Source: Verrucomicrobiota bacterium
GTDB lineage: Bacteria > Verrucomicrobiota > Verrucomicrobiia > Limisphaerales > DSYF01
Assembly (NCBI GenBank): GCA_025457725.1
Contig: JALOTU010000154.1
Location: 1-6,099 of the forward strand
Reading direction: 5' to 3'
DNA length: 6,099 nt
In this document: piece after piece, positions 5,724 to 6,099 of the stretch
Layout of the letters: each line of letters opens with the position of its first letter
Position numbering within the stretch: the stretch's first letter is position 1
Translations under genes and position numbers: made by a program
Notes under the pieces: model-generated
The model's input: only the letters and a program-made list of their open reading frames with translations
Database searches by the model: none
What the model was told of the DNA's origin: nothing

Positions 5724-6099
5724 AACTGGACGAAACGGCACCGACCGGTGAGGCGCAAGCTTCCGCCGGTGACGCCTCCGCCTCACCATGATCGTGATTC
5801 TCCCAGCACGGGTCCAATCCGAGATCGCGAATCATTTGCAGATCCTTCTCCACCGGCTGATTCAACGTGGTCAGGTAGTTCCCAACCATGAGCGCGCTTG
5901 CCCCGGCCATGAAGATCATGCTCTGGGCGTCCCGCAGGTTCACCGTCCGTCCCCCCGCCACCATGATCTCCTGCCGCGGCAGGATGAAACGGAAACAGGC
6001 GATGGTCTTGAGGATCTCGAAGACCGGAAGGGGCTCGTTCTTCTCGAAGGGGGTGCCCGGGATGGGGTTCAGGATGTTGATGGGCACGACACTCGCCCC
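5716..6099 (-). CDS. bioB: Biotin synthase, C-terminal part (5' end off right edge)
   Basis: BioB is the radical-SAM iron-sulfur enzyme that converts dethiobiotin to biotin by inserting sulfur, the last step of biotin synthesis. The visible 127 codons cover the end of the barrel: VPINILNPIPGTPFE, then ILKTIACFRFILPRQEI, MVAGGRTVNLRD (with the Arg known to bind the 2Fe-2S cluster in BioB), AQSMIFMAGASALMVGNYL, TTLNQPVEKDLQMI and RDLGLDP. This resembles the Bacillus-type rather than the E. coli-type sequence. The radical-SAM CxxxCxxC motif lies outside the window, so catalytic integrity cannot be checked. After RDLGLDP, where the conserved part ends, a tail of about 30 residues continues with three Cys and two His (PCWENHDHG, EACASP, SSSCA). 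The stop TGA at 5718-5716 overlaps the downstream M14 gene. The frame continues to the edge (G-A-S-V before VPIN), so the gene is 5'-truncated only by the window. Confidence 0.93.
   Translation of the reverse strand, partial: GASVVPINILNPIPGTPFEKNEPLPVFEILKTIACFRFILPRQEIMVAGGRTVNLRDAQSMIFMAGASALMVGNYLTTLNQPVEKDLQMIRDLGLDPCWENHDHGEAEASPAEACASPVGAVSSSCA
5747..5787. repeat. Perfect 9-bp inverted repeat at the bioB/M14 junction
   Basis: GGTGAGGCG at 5747-5755 is the exact reverse complement of CGCCTCACC at 5779-5787, with a 23-base loop. It lies inside the non-conserved tail of bioB and ends 23 bases before the GTG start of the M14 gene in transcription direction. In mRNA it could form a stable GC-rich hairpin, but no T-run follows, so it is not a standard terminator. 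It could modulate translation or stability at the gene boundary. It could also be a by-product of the near-repeated codons for EAEASP and EACASP. Confidence 0.5.

Noticed and set aside
5244..5891. Plus-strand open frame of 215 codons.
   Set aside because: It is opposite the M14 gene and bioB, both of which have intact catalytic or family motifs. The translation is Pro/Arg-rich, as expected for a GC-rich shadow.

Overview
The window is GC-rich (visibly around 60% G+C) and looks like a chromosomal stretch from the Verrucomicrobiota, probably a Pedosphaera/Limisphaerales-type organism. That placement is inferred from protein style. The large secreted beta-helix protein has the N-terminal jelly-roll-like domain and the 'TSTNVTLP...PQRFYRI' C-terminal tail that I associate with that phylum, and recognisable Shine-Dalgarno sites are scarce. 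No rRNA, tRNA, CRISPR array, insertion sequence or phage gene was seen.

Layout from left to right. (1) Bases 1-313, minus strand: the first 104 codons of a DUF1326-family protein that runs off the left edge, with a clear GGAGG ribosome binding site. (2) Bases 314-673: no intact gene. The part next to the large gene (509-673) reads, in the same frame as that gene but after its stop, as a decayed piece of a surface-protein domain. The rest is unrecognised. (3) Bases 674-3409, minus strand: a 911-residue secreted right-handed beta-helix protein made of a jelly-roll-like domain, two 'choice-of-anchor Q'-type beta-helix modules and a C-terminal beta domain, with long glycine-rich inserts only in the second module. 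(4) Bases 3410-3658: a divergent intergenic region with an AT-rich island (42 of 60 bases A/T at 3541-3600). (5) Bases 3659-4102, plus strand: a hemerythrin HHE-domain protein. (6) Bases 4166-6099, minus strand: three tightly packed genes in transcription order. They are bioB (biotin synthase, 3' part only), an M14-family zinc carboxypeptidase/deacylase-like enzyme whose start overlaps the bioB stop, and a spermidine-synthase-like SAM-dependent methyltransferase.

How the parts work together. The right-hand cluster looks like one operon. bioB inserts sulfur into dethiobiotin; whether the M14 hydrolase and the methyltransferase belong to biotin metabolism or merely share the transcript cannot be told from the sequence. 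The beta-helix protein is probably exported and the hemerythrin is probably a cytosolic oxygen or iron sensor/carrier; they share only a divergent control region. I see no convincing new defence or mobile system. The items most worth a second look are the bioB/M14/methyltransferase arrangement, a perfect 9-bp inverted repeat just ahead of the M14 start, the decayed fragment after the beta-helix gene, and the glycine-rich expansions in that protein.
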